Part shown: piece by piece, positions 1-8,540 of the stretch
How positions within the stretch are numbered: position 1 is the stretch's first letter
How the letters are laid out: the number at the start of each line of letters is the position of its first letter
Source of the DNA: Verrucomicrobiia bacterium
GTDB taxonomy: Bacteria > Verrucomicrobiota > Verrucomicrobiia > Limisphaerales > CAIMTB01
Assembly: GCA_019634625.1 (NCBI GenBank)
Contig: JAHCBA010000020.1
Coordinates: 1-64,000, forward strand
Length of the DNA: 64,000 nucleotides
Reading direction: 5' to 3'
Translations under genes and position numbers: made by a program
Notes under the pieces: model-generated
Databases searched by the model: none
What the model was told of the DNA's origin: nothing
What the model saw: only the letters and a program-made list of their open reading frames with translations

Positions 1-1168
1 GTTTTCGGAAAATAGACAGGAGAGTGGGTAGGCTGTTTGTCTGAGTACAATGCCTCTCAGTTTAAACCCGCAATTTGAATACTGGCCACATTCAGTATTG
101 CACTGATAGCTGGTATATATATGATTTCTCTCATGGTTCGCTTGTCACTCACTCAGACCGAGTTGAAAGACATCACTGAAGCGCTGGACGATCCCTCTGT
201 CGAAGAGCGTGCCAAGCGAAAGCTTCTCGCTGTCCGGATGCACGTGCTGAACGTTCCACACTCGGCCATTGCACAGATCTTGGACATCACGGACGACACG
301 GTGACAAACTACCTGAAGCGCTACCAGGCGGAGGGTCTTGCTGGTTTGCTGGAGGATAGGTTCTTCCAACCAACCAGCAAGGTAGCTCCGTTCTTCGAGA
401 CGATCAGGAAGTCACTCGCTGAGGAACCTGTTGCTTCTGCGAAAGAGGGCGCGGCTCGAATCGAGAAGCTCACGGGCATTCTGCTTTCCGAGACGCAAGC
501 CCGGCGTATCATGAAGCAACTTGGTCTGGAGTATCGGAAGACGGCTGCGGTTCCTGGCGGTGCGGACCCGCAGCTGCAATTGGATTTTTTGACCCATGAG
601 CTTCTTCCCCGGCTGGAGGAAGCTCAGATGGAAAAGCGCCGAGTCTTCTTCGTGGATGCAGCTCACTTTGTCCTCGGGGCGTTCGTTGGAATGATATGGT
701 GCTTCGCACGCATATTCATTCGAAGCGCCAGTGGCCGGAGGCGCTACAGCGTCCTTGGAGCAGTGGAGACCAGGGACCATGATTTCGTCTCGATCCAGAC
801 GGACGGCTCTGTCAATGCTGGGACAGTATGCGAGCTCATTCGCAAGCTAGATGCAAGGTATCCAGGAGAGGAGCTGACTCTCGTGATGGATAATGCGCGC
901 TATCAGTACAATGCTCAGGTTCAGGAGTTGGCCAAAAGTCTTAACATTGAGCTCCTGTATCTTCCTGCGTATTCGCCCAACCTGAACTTGATTGAGCGGG
1001 TTTGGAAGCTCGTGAAATCCAAATGCCTTCGTAACAAGTACTATGAGGATTTCGACGCTTTCCGATCTGCGATTGACACATTCCTGATTTCCTTGAGGGG
1101 TAGAAACAGGGATCTACTCAGATCACTCATCACTGATAACTTTCAGTGCTTGCCGAATCCGAAAATTT
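1..1168 (+). mobile_element. IS630-family insertion sequence (left end at or just beyond window edge)
   Basis: A complete IS630-type transposase gene sits between short inverted ends. The first bases of the window contain TTTTCGGA (2-9) and the reverse complement TCCGAAAA lies at about 1158-1165, just before the transposase stop, so the element probably spans nearly exactly 1 to about 1168. The element is visibly less GC-rich than the housekeeping genes that follow, consistent with transfer. The target duplication (TA for this family) cannot be confirmed because the left flank is outside the window. The right flank lands directly inside the reading frame of a truncated gene. Confidence 0.75.
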
Positions 1169-1170
1169 GA
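121..1170 (+). CDS. IS630-family transposase
   Basis: 349-residue DDE transposase of the IS630/Tc1-mariner superfamily, which cuts and pastes its element into TA sites. The N-terminal half carries helix-turn-helix segments (about residues 43-68, AIAQILDITDDTVTNYLKRY, and 100-135). The catalytic triad is visible as D179 in VFFVDAAH, D257 in LVMDNAR and E292 in NLIERVW, giving the D-34-E spacing typical of the family. The length is normal and no internal stop is seen, so the copy looks potentially active. The start ATG at 121 follows an AT-rich leader; ATG 133 is an alternative. Its stop overlaps the right inverted end. Confidence 0.93.
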   Translation: MISLMVRLSLTQTELKDITEALDDPSVEERAKRKLLAVRMHVLNVPHSAIAQILDITDDTVTNYLKRYQAEGLAGLLEDRFFQPTSKVAPFFETIRKSLAEEPVASAKEGAARIEKLTGILLSETQARRIMKQLGLEYRKTAAVPGGADPQLQLDFLTHELLPRLEEAQMEKRRVFFVDAAHFVLGAFVGMIWCFARIFIRSASGRRRYSVLGAVETRDHDFVSIQTDGSVNAGTVCELIRKLDARYPGEELTLVMDNARYQYNAQVQELAKSLNIELLYLPAYSPNLNLIERVWKLVKSKCLRNKYYEDFDAFRSAIDTFLISLRGRNRDLLRSLITDNFQCLPNPKI

Positions 1171-1503
1171 TGCCGCGCAGTATACCGCAACATTGCGATT
1201 GTCGCGCTCATCGCGGCCATGCTTCAGTTTCTTTGTGTTGTCCTGTGTCGCGAGTGGGTCAAGACCGACCTCCGGCAGCGGCTATGCAAGGCGCACAGCA
1301 TCCGGTGGCGGCCCTTTGCGTGGCGGACGAATGGGATCACGTGCTCCTTCAGAGTCGTCTATTCGGACTTTCGCGGACACATTCACCGAGCGATCTGCCG
1401 GACATATTGGCATCGCGCAAGCGTGACGTGGGTTGAGGACGAGATTGTCGATTTCAGACATGAATCGAAAGCGTATGAAAGGCCCGGAAGACCCCTACCC
1501 TAA
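1171..1503 (+). pseudogene. 5'-truncated small membrane protein, cut by the IS630 element
   Basis: An open frame continues from immediately after the transposase stop and encodes a hydrophobic helix (NIAIVALIAAMLQFLCVV), then a basic soluble domain containing RWRPFAWRTNGITCSFRV and TYWHRASVTWVEDEIVD. The only ATG (1219) lies in the middle of the membrane helix, so the natural start has been lost; the IS right end sits exactly where the N-terminus should be. Its 3' end overlaps the next gene by 44 bases, suggesting the two were once a translationally coupled pair. I do not recognise a named family. Confidence 0.6.
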
Positions 1504-1987
1504 CTCATCTGACACCGCATCAGCCGGCGCGAAACGGAAACGCCACCCATTCTGGCGATGGTTCTGGCTGGCTTTCCTGGTGGCTTCCCTTGGCTATGCA
1601 TACCATTCGTTCTACGTTCCTTCGAATGATGTCGTGTGGGCTGATGACATTGCGTCGGCTCGACAGCGGGCGAATGAATCCGGGAAGAATATGCTGTTGT
1701 TCTTCACCGCGGAGTGGTGCGTTCCGTGCCGGATCATGAAGCGTGAGGTGTTCGCGGATGACGAAGCAATGACTGCGATCAATGCGCAAGTCATCCCGGT
1801 GATGATCCATGCGGACGATCCTGGTGCGGAAGAGGCTTTCAGCCGGTATCACGTCGGCGGTACACCGGTGACGATTTTTACGGACCCTCAGGGCAACGTA
1901 ATCGATTACGCAGTCGGAAGGATAGGAAGGGGGAGGTTCCTCGAGATGCTTGATAACCTGGGGAGCATTGGCGGCGAAAGGCTGTGA
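1460..1987 (+). CDS. Membrane-anchored thioredoxin-like protein
   Basis: About 175 residues. A basic N-terminus is followed by a membrane helix (about residues 32-52, FWRWFWLAFLVASLGYAY), and then a thioredoxin fold facing the periplasm. The redox motif is C87-V-P-C90 in FFTAEWCVPCRIMK, and the cis-proline loop is GGTPV near residue 135. Such proteins act as thiol-disulfide oxidoreductases of the thioredoxin_7/DsbD-gamma kind. ATG 1460 is preferred over an upstream TTG (1433) because the latter only adds residues overlapping the preceding frame. It lies downstream of the IS-disrupted gene, so it may have lost its original promoter. Confidence 0.85.
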   Translation: MNRKRMKGPEDPYPNSSDTASAGAKRKRHPFWRWFWLAFLVASLGYAYHSFYVPSNDVVWADDIASARQRANESGKNMLLFFTAEWCVPCRIMKREVFADDEAMTAINAQVIPVMIHADDPGAEEAFSRYHVGGTPVTIFTDPQGNVIDYAVGRIGRGRFLEMLDNLGSIGGERL

Positions 1988-2455
1988 CATGTCGCTGCGG
2001 TGGAGAATGGCGGTTGGCTGTTCCTCAGCGCAAAGCCGGCTTCCGCGGCGACGGCGGCGCTCGGCTTGGCCGGATACGTGCGGCTCGCCTTCGGGCAGTC
2101 GGGTGCAACTGCGAGGATCGTTGTGGCGCTTGTGGCGATCGGACTTCTGACGCTCGTCGTCGCCTGCGTGGACCTTACCTGGTCGTTCCGTGCGGTCACC
2201 GTGCTGGTTTACTACACCCTCACCCATCTCGCGGCCTTGCGGCTTCCGAAGGAGAGCAGGCTGTACCCCAGGCGGGTACCGGTCTGCGGCCTTGTATCCT
2301 GGCTTGGCCTCGCTTTCTGGGTGGAACCGGGGATCGGGTTGGCGGGCCTCGTGCTCATGGGTGCAGGCCTGCTTTGGCACAAGCACTTCAGGAGGCGCGC
2401 CCGGAAGGACGGCAGGACGGAGGATCCCCAACACGATCGTTCGACAAGGCACTGA
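1988..2455 (+). pseudogene. C-terminal remnant of an APC-family amino acid permease
   Basis: Only the last part of a multi-spanning transporter is present: four hydrophobic segments, with the signature stretch LTWSFRAVTVLVYYTLTHL followed by AALRLPKESRLYPRRVP and a final helix ending in a basic tail. This arrangement matches the C-terminal helices of APC-superfamily permeases, which usually exceed 400 residues. The possible start (GTG 2000) lies directly after the thioredoxin stop and there is no upstream coding sequence for the missing helices, so this is a deletion fragment and not a functional carrier. Confidence 0.65.
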
Positions 2456-2678
2456 AGGGGAACGCTCCTCCGCTGAGGCGTCCGAGCGTCCCTCCGCCTG
2501 AGGGTTCAGGAAACAGCGGGTGCCGTTGCACCAACAACGCCGATCCCCGGCAACCGTCCGCCGAGGCGCCATGAACCGGGGCGCTGGATCGGCACCCTGC
2601 ACCAGGGACACCACCGCGCCGAACACCCCGGTTATTTCGCGTGAGGCGTCGCACGCCGACGGGTACGGTGCCGCGCAC

Positions 2679-3617
2679 ATGGACATCGCCGCGTTGCCCA
2701 GACCGGACGTCATCCTCACCCACGAAAGCGACCTGGACGGCTTTGTGGCCGGGCACCTGCTGGTGCGCCTCGCCCGGAATCTCTTCGAGACCGACGTCCC
2801 GCTCGAGGCCTGGAACAACCAGGGCTGGCGTCAGCGGCCCATGCGCGAACGAGCCGCCTGGATTTGCGACCTTGCCTTCGAGGAACGCGTCGATCGTCCC
2901 GACTGGGTGATCATCGACCATCACGTCGTCCCCGGCGCCCCGGTCAACGCGCGCCTCATCCACAATCCCGCCAAATGCGCCGCCCGGCTCTGCTACGAAC
3001 TCTGCCAGGCCCGCGGACTGGGCAGTTCGAACCTCGACCGGCTGGTGGAATTGACCGAGGTCGGGGACCTCTTCCTCGAGGCGCATCCCGACTTTACCCT
3101 TGCCAATGACTATGCGTCCCTCCTCAAAGCCTATCCCTTCTGGAACCTGAGCCGACTGCTCGACGGCAACCTCGATCGACTCCTCGATCATCCCCTCCTC
3201 GAAGTCACCCAGGTCCGGCGAAGGGTCGAGGATCCCATCGGACTCGCCTGGAGCCGGGAACGGGTGGTCGAGGTCACGCCGCAGCTCGGATTCGTGGATG
3301 TCGTGGTCGGCAACGGCAATCTCATCGTGCACGAACTGCTCGCCGCCCCCGAGTGCCGTCACCCGGTCCTGATGACCCTCCTGAAGAAGGGTGCCGCCGG
3401 CGTGGTGGCGAGCTTCCGGAGCCGGGACGGGCAGGCCATCGAGGTTGCCCGTCGGTTGCAGGGCGGCGGCCACCCGAATGCCAGCGGAGCCACCCTGCCC
3501 CGCTCGGTCCAGTCCATTCCGGACGCTCTCACTTACCTCCGGCGCGTGCTCAATCCGACCCGCGCCGTTGCCGCCGCCCTGGTGGAGGATCCCGGAGGAC
3601 TCCGCTGGGACGCCTGA
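2679..3617 (+). CDS. DHH-family phosphoesterase
   Basis: 312 residues from ATG 2679. It has the N-terminal DHH module: LTHESDLDGFVAG supplies the first metal-binding aspartates, DWVIIDHHVV the DHH motif, and EVGDLF a further acidic ligand. The C-terminal DHHA1 substrate-binding region ends in LQGGGHPNASGA, the GGGH motif. Relatives include oligoribonuclease/pAp phosphatase and cyclic-dinucleotide phosphodiesterases; the exact substrate cannot be told from the sequence. ATG 2571 in frame is an alternative start, but homology-like sequence begins only after 2679. The 220 bases upstream hold nothing else recognisable. Confidence 0.85.
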   Translation: MDIAALPRPDVILTHESDLDGFVAGHLLVRLARNLFETDVPLEAWNNQGWRQRPMRERAAWICDLAFEERVDRPDWVIIDHHVVPGAPVNARLIHNPAKCAARLCYELCQARGLGSSNLDRLVELTEVGDLFLEAHPDFTLANDYASLLKAYPFWNLSRLLDGNLDRLLDHPLLEVTQVRRRVEDPIGLAWSRERVVEVTPQLGFVDVVVGNGNLIVHELLAAPECRHPVLMTLLKKGAAGVVASFRSRDGQAIEVARRLQGGGHPNASGATLPRSVQSIPDALTYLRRVLNPTRAVAAALVEDPGGLRWDA

Positions 3618-3688
3618 ACAGGACACGGGGCGGGACGAACGCCCGGCTGATTCCCGCCCTTGCTCCGACAGGCCCTGGACCGACTAAC

Positions 3689-5779
3689 TCAGGCCTTCTT
3701 CTCCTCCTCATGGAGACGCTTGCTTTCCGCAATGACCTTGGCCTCGAGTTCGGCCGGCATGTGGTCGTAGTGGCTGAACTCCTCCGCGTGGTGGCCCCGT
3801 CCACCCGTGAGTGAGCGGAGCGCTGCGGAGTACAGGTAAAGCTGGTTCTGCGGGACGTGCGCCTTCACCACCTGGTAGCCGTCGGCGGTGTCCATTCCCA
3901 GAATGCGGCCCCGCCGGCTCGACAGGTCGCCCAGCACGTTCCCCATGAATTCCTCGGGAATCCGCACCTCGACCGAGCAGATCGGTTCCAACAGGCACGG
4001 ACGGGCCGCCCGGAACGCCTCCTTGAAGGCCTCCTTGCCCGCGATCTGGAAGGCGATGTCCTTGGAATCCACCGGGTGCATCTTGCCGTCGTAGAAATCC
4101 ACCCGCACATCCACCACCGGGTATCCCGCCAGAATCCCCTCGGTCACCGCCGAGCGAACCCCTTTCTCGACCGAGGGCACAAAGACGCGATCGACGTTCT
4201 GGCCCGTGAGGGATTCGTCGAACTCCACACCGTTGTTCCGCTCCAGGGGTTCGATGCGCATCCAGACCTCGGCGAACTGACCCGCCCCGCCGGTCTGCTT
4301 CTTGTGACGATACTTCGACTCGGCCCGGCCCCGGATGGTTTCGCGATAGGGGACCCGGGGTTCGTGCAGTTCGAAGTCGATCCGGTACCGCCGCTTCAGC
4401 CGCTCCGCCACGATCTGAAGATGCAGTTCCCCCTGCCCGGAAATGACCGTCTGATGGAGCGCCGAATCCACGTGATAGTGAAAGGTCGGATCCTCCTCGT
4501 GAAGCGCCGCCAGGCCGGCCGCCAGCTTGTCCTCCTCGCCCTTGGTTTTCAGCTTGAGCGCCATGTGGACGTTGGGCTTGGGAAACGCGACCTTGGGCAG
4601 GCTCACCACGTACTTGCTCGAACACAGCGTGTTGCCCGTGTGCGTGTCCTTCAGCTTCACCGCCGCCCCGATGTCCCCCGCGTTCAACCGGTCCATCACC
4701 GTGCGGGTCTTGCCGTTGAGACTGAAGAACTGGCCCAGCCGCTCGTTGGTCTTCCGGTCGCTGTTGTAGAGGTCGGTGTTGATGTGGACCGCCCCCGAAT
4801 AAACCCGGAACAGCGACAGGTCGCCGAACTGGTCCTCGTGCGTGGTCTTGAAGACGTACAGCACCGGATGCTCGCCGTTCAACGCCACCTCGACCCCGTT
4901 TCCGGCCGCGTCGTGCGCCGCGAGCTTCATACGGTCCACCGGCGAGGAACCGTACTTCGCGATGAAGTCCATCAACCGGGCCACGCCGATGTTGGTTTCC
5001 GCCGAGGTGAAAAACACCGGGATGAAGGCCTGCTTCTGAAGGGCCGTGTGCTCGCCTGCCCGCAGCTCCTCCTCGGTCAGACTTCCCTTCTCAAAGAACT
5101 TCTCCATCAGGGCATCGTCCGCCTCCGCCGTGTACTCGATCAGTTCGCGGTGCAGCTGGGTGACCCGCTCCTTCCATTCGCCCTCGGCCGCCGCCTCGGT
5201 GTACTTCCCCGAGGCGTCCGTGGCGTAGGTCACGATTTCGCTGCGCATGACATCCAGTTCGCGGTTGAATCCCGGGCCCGGATTCACCGGCCAGGTCATT
5301 GGAAAGACCCGCGGCCCGTACTTCTCCCGCAGGGCCGCCAACATCGCGTCCGGATTCACGTTCTCCCGGTCGCATCCGTTCACCACCAGAATCTTCGGAA
5401 GCCCGTACTGGGTGGCGTAGCGCCACACGGTGTCGGTTCCCAGCGCCGGCCCGTGCAGGGCATGCACCACGACGAGGGCGAAATCGCCGACCTGCATGGC
5501 CACCGGCGCCTCGCTGATGAAATCCATGTAGCCCGGCGTGTCGATGATGTTGAACTTCCGGCCCAGCCACTCCAGCCGCAGCGGCGTGGCGTGGATCGAG
5601 ATCTGGTGGAGCTTCTCGCCCGGGTGGTAATCCGAAACCGTCGTTCCATTCGCAATGCTCCCCATCCGGTTGATCTCCCCCGCGGTCGCCAGCATCGCCT
5701 CGCACAACATGGTCTTCCCGGCGGTCGCGTGGCCAACAACTGCGAAGTTCCGAATCTCTGCGGCTTGGTAGGTTTTCAT
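3689..5779 (-). CDS. Elongation factor G-like GTPase (EF-G2-type paralogue)
   Basis: 696 residues with the full EF-G domain order: GTPase domain I, beta-barrel II, III, IV with the QTGGAGQFAEV segment, and V. The P-loop is GHATAGKT. Two motifs deviate from canonical EF-G: the G3 motif reads DTPGYMDF (Tyr in place of the catalytic His) and the G4 motif reads NGCDRE instead of NKxD. DTPGY is typical of the EF-G-like paralogues (EF-G2/FusA2 type), for which at least one mycobacterial member is reported to lack ribosome-stimulated GTP hydrolysis. It is therefore unlikely to be the main translocase. It is transcribed divergently from ilvB. Confidence 0.88.
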   Translation of the reverse strand: MKTYQAAEIRNFAVVGHATAGKTMLCEAMLATAGEINRMGSIANGTTVSDYHPGEKLHQISIHATPLRLEWLGRKFNIIDTPGYMDFISEAPVAMQVGDFALVVVHALHGPALGTDTVWRYATQYGLPKILVVNGCDRENVNPDAMLAALREKYGPRVFPMTWPVNPGPGFNRELDVMRSEIVTYATDASGKYTEAAAEGEWKERVTQLHRELIEYTAEADDALMEKFFEKGSLTEEELRAGEHTALQKQAFIPVFFTSAETNIGVARLMDFIAKYGSSPVDRMKLAAHDAAGNGVEVALNGEHPVLYVFKTTHEDQFGDLSLFRVYSGAVHINTDLYNSDRKTNERLGQFFSLNGKTRTVMDRLNAGDIGAAVKLKDTHTGNTLCSSKYVVSLPKVAFPKPNVHMALKLKTKGEEDKLAAGLAALHEEDPTFHYHVDSALHQTVISGQGELHLQIVAERLKRRYRIDFELHEPRVPYRETIRGRAESKYRHKKQTGGAGQFAEVWMRIEPLERNNGVEFDESLTGQNVDRVFVPSVEKGVRSAVTEGILAGYPVVDVRVDFYDGKMHPVDSKDIAFQIAGKEAFKEAFRAARPCLLEPICSVEVRIPEEFMGNVLGDLSSRRGRILGMDTADGYQVVKAHVPQNQLYLYSAALRSLTGGRGHHAEEFSHYDHMPAELEAKVIAESKRLHEEEKKA

Positions 5780-5875
5780 GGGGCGCCAGGGGGCGTGGAT
5801 GTGCTTCGCGCGGGATCATCCGCAAGGACCGTCCCCAGGCCAAGGCCGGATTGACGGACTGCCGAAAACCGGGGG

Positions 5876-5979
5876 CCGGGTACCACGAGGCCGCAGGAGG
5901 GCGGAGCAAGGGGTTGAGGACTCGCAGGGCTCGTCCCTCCGGTTCGCTGCCTCCCCACCCCCAACCCGGGGATGCACCG
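5876..5979 (-). repeat. MITE-like repeat, partial copy (reverse orientation)
   Basis: This stretch between the EF-G-like gene and the ilvB leader aligns with the reverse complement of the full copies at 61891-62050 and 58453-58614. It retains the CCACGAGGCCGCA block, the core (as GGACTCGCAGGGCTCGTCC at 5928-5946) and the outer end GGGGATGCACC, but lacks about 60 bases of the other end. The rest of 5780-6044 holds no gene that I can support. Confidence 0.7.
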
Positions 5980-6062
5980 CGGGGATGCACGGCCCGAAAC
6001 AGGACCTTGACCCGTGGCATTCCCGATCACTAGGTTTCCCGCCGATGTCGGATCGCCAACCC

Positions 6063-6131
6063 ATGCCCCCGGGGCTCCTCGTACTGGTCGTCGTATCGAC
6101 CGGCCTGGCCGGGGGGGTGAGTTGTCGGTGA
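6063..6131 (+). CDS. Leu/Val-rich leader peptide of ilvB attenuator
   Basis: A 22-codon open frame (ATG 6063, or 28 codons from ATG 6045) ending in TGA at 6129-6131. Codons 5-11 encode LLVLVVV, seven consecutive branched-chain residues, as in leader peptides of branched-chain amino acid biosynthetic operons such as ivbL. It is followed 18 bases later by a GC-rich hairpin with six T residues, then by ilvB. The inferred role is to couple ribosome stalling at Leu/Val codons to transcription of acetolactate synthase. No strong ribosome binding site is visible before ATG 6063; a weak TAGG precedes ATG 6045. Confidence 0.7.
   Translation: MPPGLLVLVVVSTGLAGGVSCR
6086..6105 (+). promoter_or_regulatory. 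Possible antiterminator-forming segment within the ilvB leader
   Basis: GGTCG (6086-6090) can pair with CGACC (6097-6101), and CCGGCC at 6100-6105 can pair with GGCCGG (6155-6160) in the 5' arm of the downstream terminator. This gives the mutually exclusive pairings expected for a ribosome-mediated attenuator. The pairing was done by eye and is inference. Confidence 0.4.
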
Positions 6132-6149
6132 ACTCGTTCGAAACCTCCA

Positions 6150-6179
6150 CCCACGGCCGGAACCGGTCGTGGGTTTTTT
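6150..6179 (+). terminator. Intrinsic terminator in ilvB leader (attenuator)
   Basis: CCCACGGCCGG (6150-6160) pairs with CCGGTCGTGGG (6163-6173) with one G-U wobble, followed directly by TTTTTTG (6174-6180). It lies between the Leu/Val leader peptide and the ilvB start at 6217 on the same strand. No other plus-strand gene precedes it, so an attenuator is the simplest reading. Confidence 0.8.
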
Positions 6180-6216
6180 GTTCACCCCGCCCCGTCCGGC
6201 CTCATTATCCAAGAAG

Positions 6217-8109
6217 ATGAGCAGCAAGACTCGAACCGCCCGCAACGGCCGCAAATCCGCCGGCCCCCGCACCCCCGCCGAACTCGGCCCCGCCATGCTG
6301 GGCCGGGATATCTTCGTCCAGGCCCTCGAGCGCGAAGGCGTCGAGGTGATCTTCGCCTACCCCGGCGGCGCCAGCATGGAACTGCACCAGTCCCTCACCC
6401 AGTCGAAGATCCGCACCATCCTGCCCCGTCACGAGCAGGGCGGCAGCTTCGCCGCCGAGGGCTACGCCCGCGCCACCGGCAAGGCCGGCGTCTGCATGGC
6501 CACCAGCGGCCCGGGCGCCACCAACCTCGTCACCGCCATCGCCGATGCCTACATGGATTCCTGCCCCCTGGTCGCCATCACCGGCCAGGTGCCCCAGGCC
6601 ATGATCGGGCGCGGCGCCTTCCAGGAGACGGACATGATCGGCCTCACCCTGCCGATCGTGAAACACTCCTACCTGGTCACCGACGTCAACGACATCCCGG
6701 CCATCGTCAAGGAGGCCTTCTACATCGCCCAGTCCGGTCGCCCCGGCCCCGTGGTGATCGATGTCCCCAAGAACGTCCAGCAGGCCCGCACCCAGCCCGT
6801 CTGGCCCACCCTCGACGATGTCCGGAAACGGCTCCGCGGCTACAATCCCGAGATCTACGCCGGCGACCTCGAACTCAACGAGATCATCGGCCTTCTCGAA
6901 AAATGCGAACGCCCCGTCCTCTACACCGGCGGCGGCATCATCACCTCCGGAGCCGCCGCGGAATTGAAGAAGTTCGCCGAAACGGCGGGCATCCCGGTCA
7001 CCACCACCATCATGGGCATCGGCGGGTTCCCGGAGGAACATCCCCTCTCCCTCCGCTGGCTCGGCATGCACGGGGCCGCCTTCGCCAATTGGGCCGTCAG
7101 CGGCGAGTTCGCCCACCGCAAGTCGCCCGCCGATCCGATGGTCAAACTCAAGGACGGCGCCGATCTCCTCCTCGCCTTCGGCGTCCGGTTCGATGACCGC
7201 GTCACCGGCAAGTTCACCGAGTTCGCCAAGGGCGCCACCATCGTCCACGTGGACATCGACGCCTCCGAGCACAACAAGAACCGGCGTGCCAACCTGACCG
7301 TCCACGGCGACCTCCGCGACACCCTCAAGCGCCTCAACGCCCTCCTTTCCAAACGGGGAGGCATCCGGCGCCAATACGACGCCTGGCACGCCCGGATCGC
7401 CGAGTGGAAGGAGCGCGCCCCCTTCCAGTACACCACCAAGGCCGAGTTCATCGACTCCGACCACATCAAACCCTTCGCCCGCGGCGGCAACGAGTACATC
7501 CTCCCCCAGATGGCCATCGAGGAACTCCACCGCCTCACCCGCGGCGAGGCCTTCATCACCACCGGCGTCGGCCAGCACCAGATGTGGGCCGCCCAATGGT
7601 ACAAATACAAGTTCCCCCGCCAGTTCATCAGCTCCGCCGGCCTCGGCTCCATGGGCTATGGCTATCCCGCCGCCCTCGGCGTCAAGGTCGCCCACCCGGA
7701 CCGCGAAGTCATCGACATCGACGGCGATGGCTCGTTCCTCATGAACATTCAGGAACTCGCCACCGCCAACATCGAGAACATCGCCGCCAAGGCCATGATC
7801 CTGAACAATCAGCACCTCGGCATGGTCGTCCAGTGGGAGGACAACTTCTACGGCGGCAACCGGGGACACACCTACCTCGGCAATCCCAGGGATCGCCAGG
7901 CCATCTACCCCGACTACGTCAAGGTCTGCAACAGCTTCAATGTCCCCTGCGAACGCGTCGTGTACCGCAAGGACCTTCGCCCCGCCCTCGAACGGATGCT
8001 GGCCGCCAAGACCCCCTACGTCCTCGACATCATCACCCCCTACACCGAGCACGTCCTTCCCTTCATCCCGGCCGGTCAGACCGTCGCCGACATGATCTGG
8101 AAAGCCTGA
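6217..8109 (+). CDS. ilvB: Acetolactate synthase, large (catalytic) subunit
   Basis: 630 residues. This ThDP-dependent enzyme condenses two pyruvates, or pyruvate plus 2-oxobutyrate, at the first common step of valine/leucine/isoleucine synthesis. The N-terminal ThDP pyrimidine domain shows [12 protein letters not shown] and the activating glutamate in [19 protein letters not shown]. The central FAD/Rossmann-like domain follows. The C-terminal pyrophosphate domain contains [17 protein letters not shown] ending in [12 protein letters not shown] 6217 is preceded by AAGAAG and fits the family N-terminus better than GTG 6169, which would lie inside the terminator. No regulatory subunit gene (ilvN) is adjacent. 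Expression is probably controlled by the leader attenuator. Confidence 0.95.
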   Translation: MSSKTRTARNGRKSAGPRTPAELGPAMLGRDIFVQALEREGVEVIFAYPGGASMELHQSLTQSKIRTILPRHEQGGSFAAEGYARATGKAGVCMATSGPGATNLVTAIADAYMDSCPLVAITGQVPQAMIGRGAFQETDMIGLTLPIVKHSYLVTDVNDIPAIVKEAFYIAQSGRPGPVVIDVPKNVQQARTQPVWPTLDDVRKRLRGYNPEIYAGDLELNEIIGLLEKCERPVLYTGGGIITSGAAAELKKFAETAGIPVTTTIMGIGGFPEEHPLSLRWLGMHGAAFANWAVSGEFAHRKSPADPMVKLKDGADLLLAFGVRFDDRVTGKFTEFAKGATIVHVDIDASEHNKNRRANLTVHGDLRDTLKRLNALLSKRGGIRRQYDAWHARIAEWKERAPFQYTTKAEFIDSDHIKPFARGGNEYILPQMAIEELHRLTRGEAFITTGVGQHQMWAAQWYKYKFPRQFISSAGLGSMGYGYPAALGVKVAHPDREVIDIDGDGSFLMNIQELATANIENIAAKAMILNNQHLGMVVQWEDNFYGGNRGHTYLGNPRDRQAIYPDYVKVCNSFNVPCERVVYRKDLRPALERMLAAKTPYVLDIITPYTEHVLPFIPAGQTVADMIWKA

Positions 8110-8126
8110 CGCGCTGCCTCCCAGAT

Positions 8127-8163
8127 GGGCCGGGCGTCCCCGATACACGCGGACACCCGGCCC
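8127..8163 (+). other. Strong intergenic hairpin between ilvB and xseB
   Basis: GGGCCGGGCGTCC (8127-8139) and GGACACCCGGCCC (8151-8163) form a 13-bp stem with one mismatch around an 11-base loop. There is no T-run after it, so it may be a processing or RNA-stability element, or a weak terminator. Confidence 0.5.
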
Positions 8164-8186
8164 CCAGCCCCCGCCCCACCGCTTCC

Positions 8187-8447
8187 ATGTCCAAGACCTC
8201 CAAGGCAACCGAACCCTCCTTCGAGGACGCCCTCGGCAAACTGGAATCCATCGTCGAGGCCATGGAAGGCGGCGAACTGCCGCTCGAACAACTCCTCGCC
8301 CGCTACGAGGAAGGCACCCGGCTGGCCCGGTTGTGCGAGGAGAAACTCGCCGCCGCCGAACAGCGCATCCTCGAACTCCAACCCTCCAACCCCGGTCCCG
8401 ACCCCGTCGGAGATTCCGCGGACGAAGACGACGAACCCGGCGATTGA
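8187..8447 (+). CDS. xseB: Exodeoxyribonuclease VII small subunit
   Basis: 86 residues. It matches XseB throughout its helical hairpin: SFEDALGKLESIVEAMEGG, then LPLEQLLARYEEGTRLARLC and KLAAAEQRILEL, ending in an acidic tail. XseB joins XseA to make the bidirectional single-strand exonuclease VII. The large-subunit gene is not in the window. The xseB-dxs neighbourhood is conserved in many bacteria, which supports the call. ATG 8187 has no obvious strong ribosome binding site. Confidence 0.93.
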   Translation: MSKTSKATEPSFEDALGKLESIVEAMEGGELPLEQLLARYEEGTRLARLCEEKLAAAEQRILELQPSNPGPDPVGDSADEDDEPGD

Positions 8448-8540
8448 TTCCTGAACCCGCCCCCCGGACGCCTCGCCCCCTTCCCAACCCACTCCAGCCT
8501 CGTGCAATCCAAAACCCGCACCCCCGCCAAGCCCCTGACG

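Noticed and set aside
80-100. Shared motif TTCAGTAYTGCAYTGA upstream of the IS630 transposase and near 58799 before the LamG gene
   Set aside because: One short partial match with differences; possibly a promoter-like coincidence, too weak to claim.
1146-1436. Alternative ORF over the IS right end
   Set aside because: It overlaps the transposase end and the truncated membrane-protein frame, and its translation shows no recognisable features.
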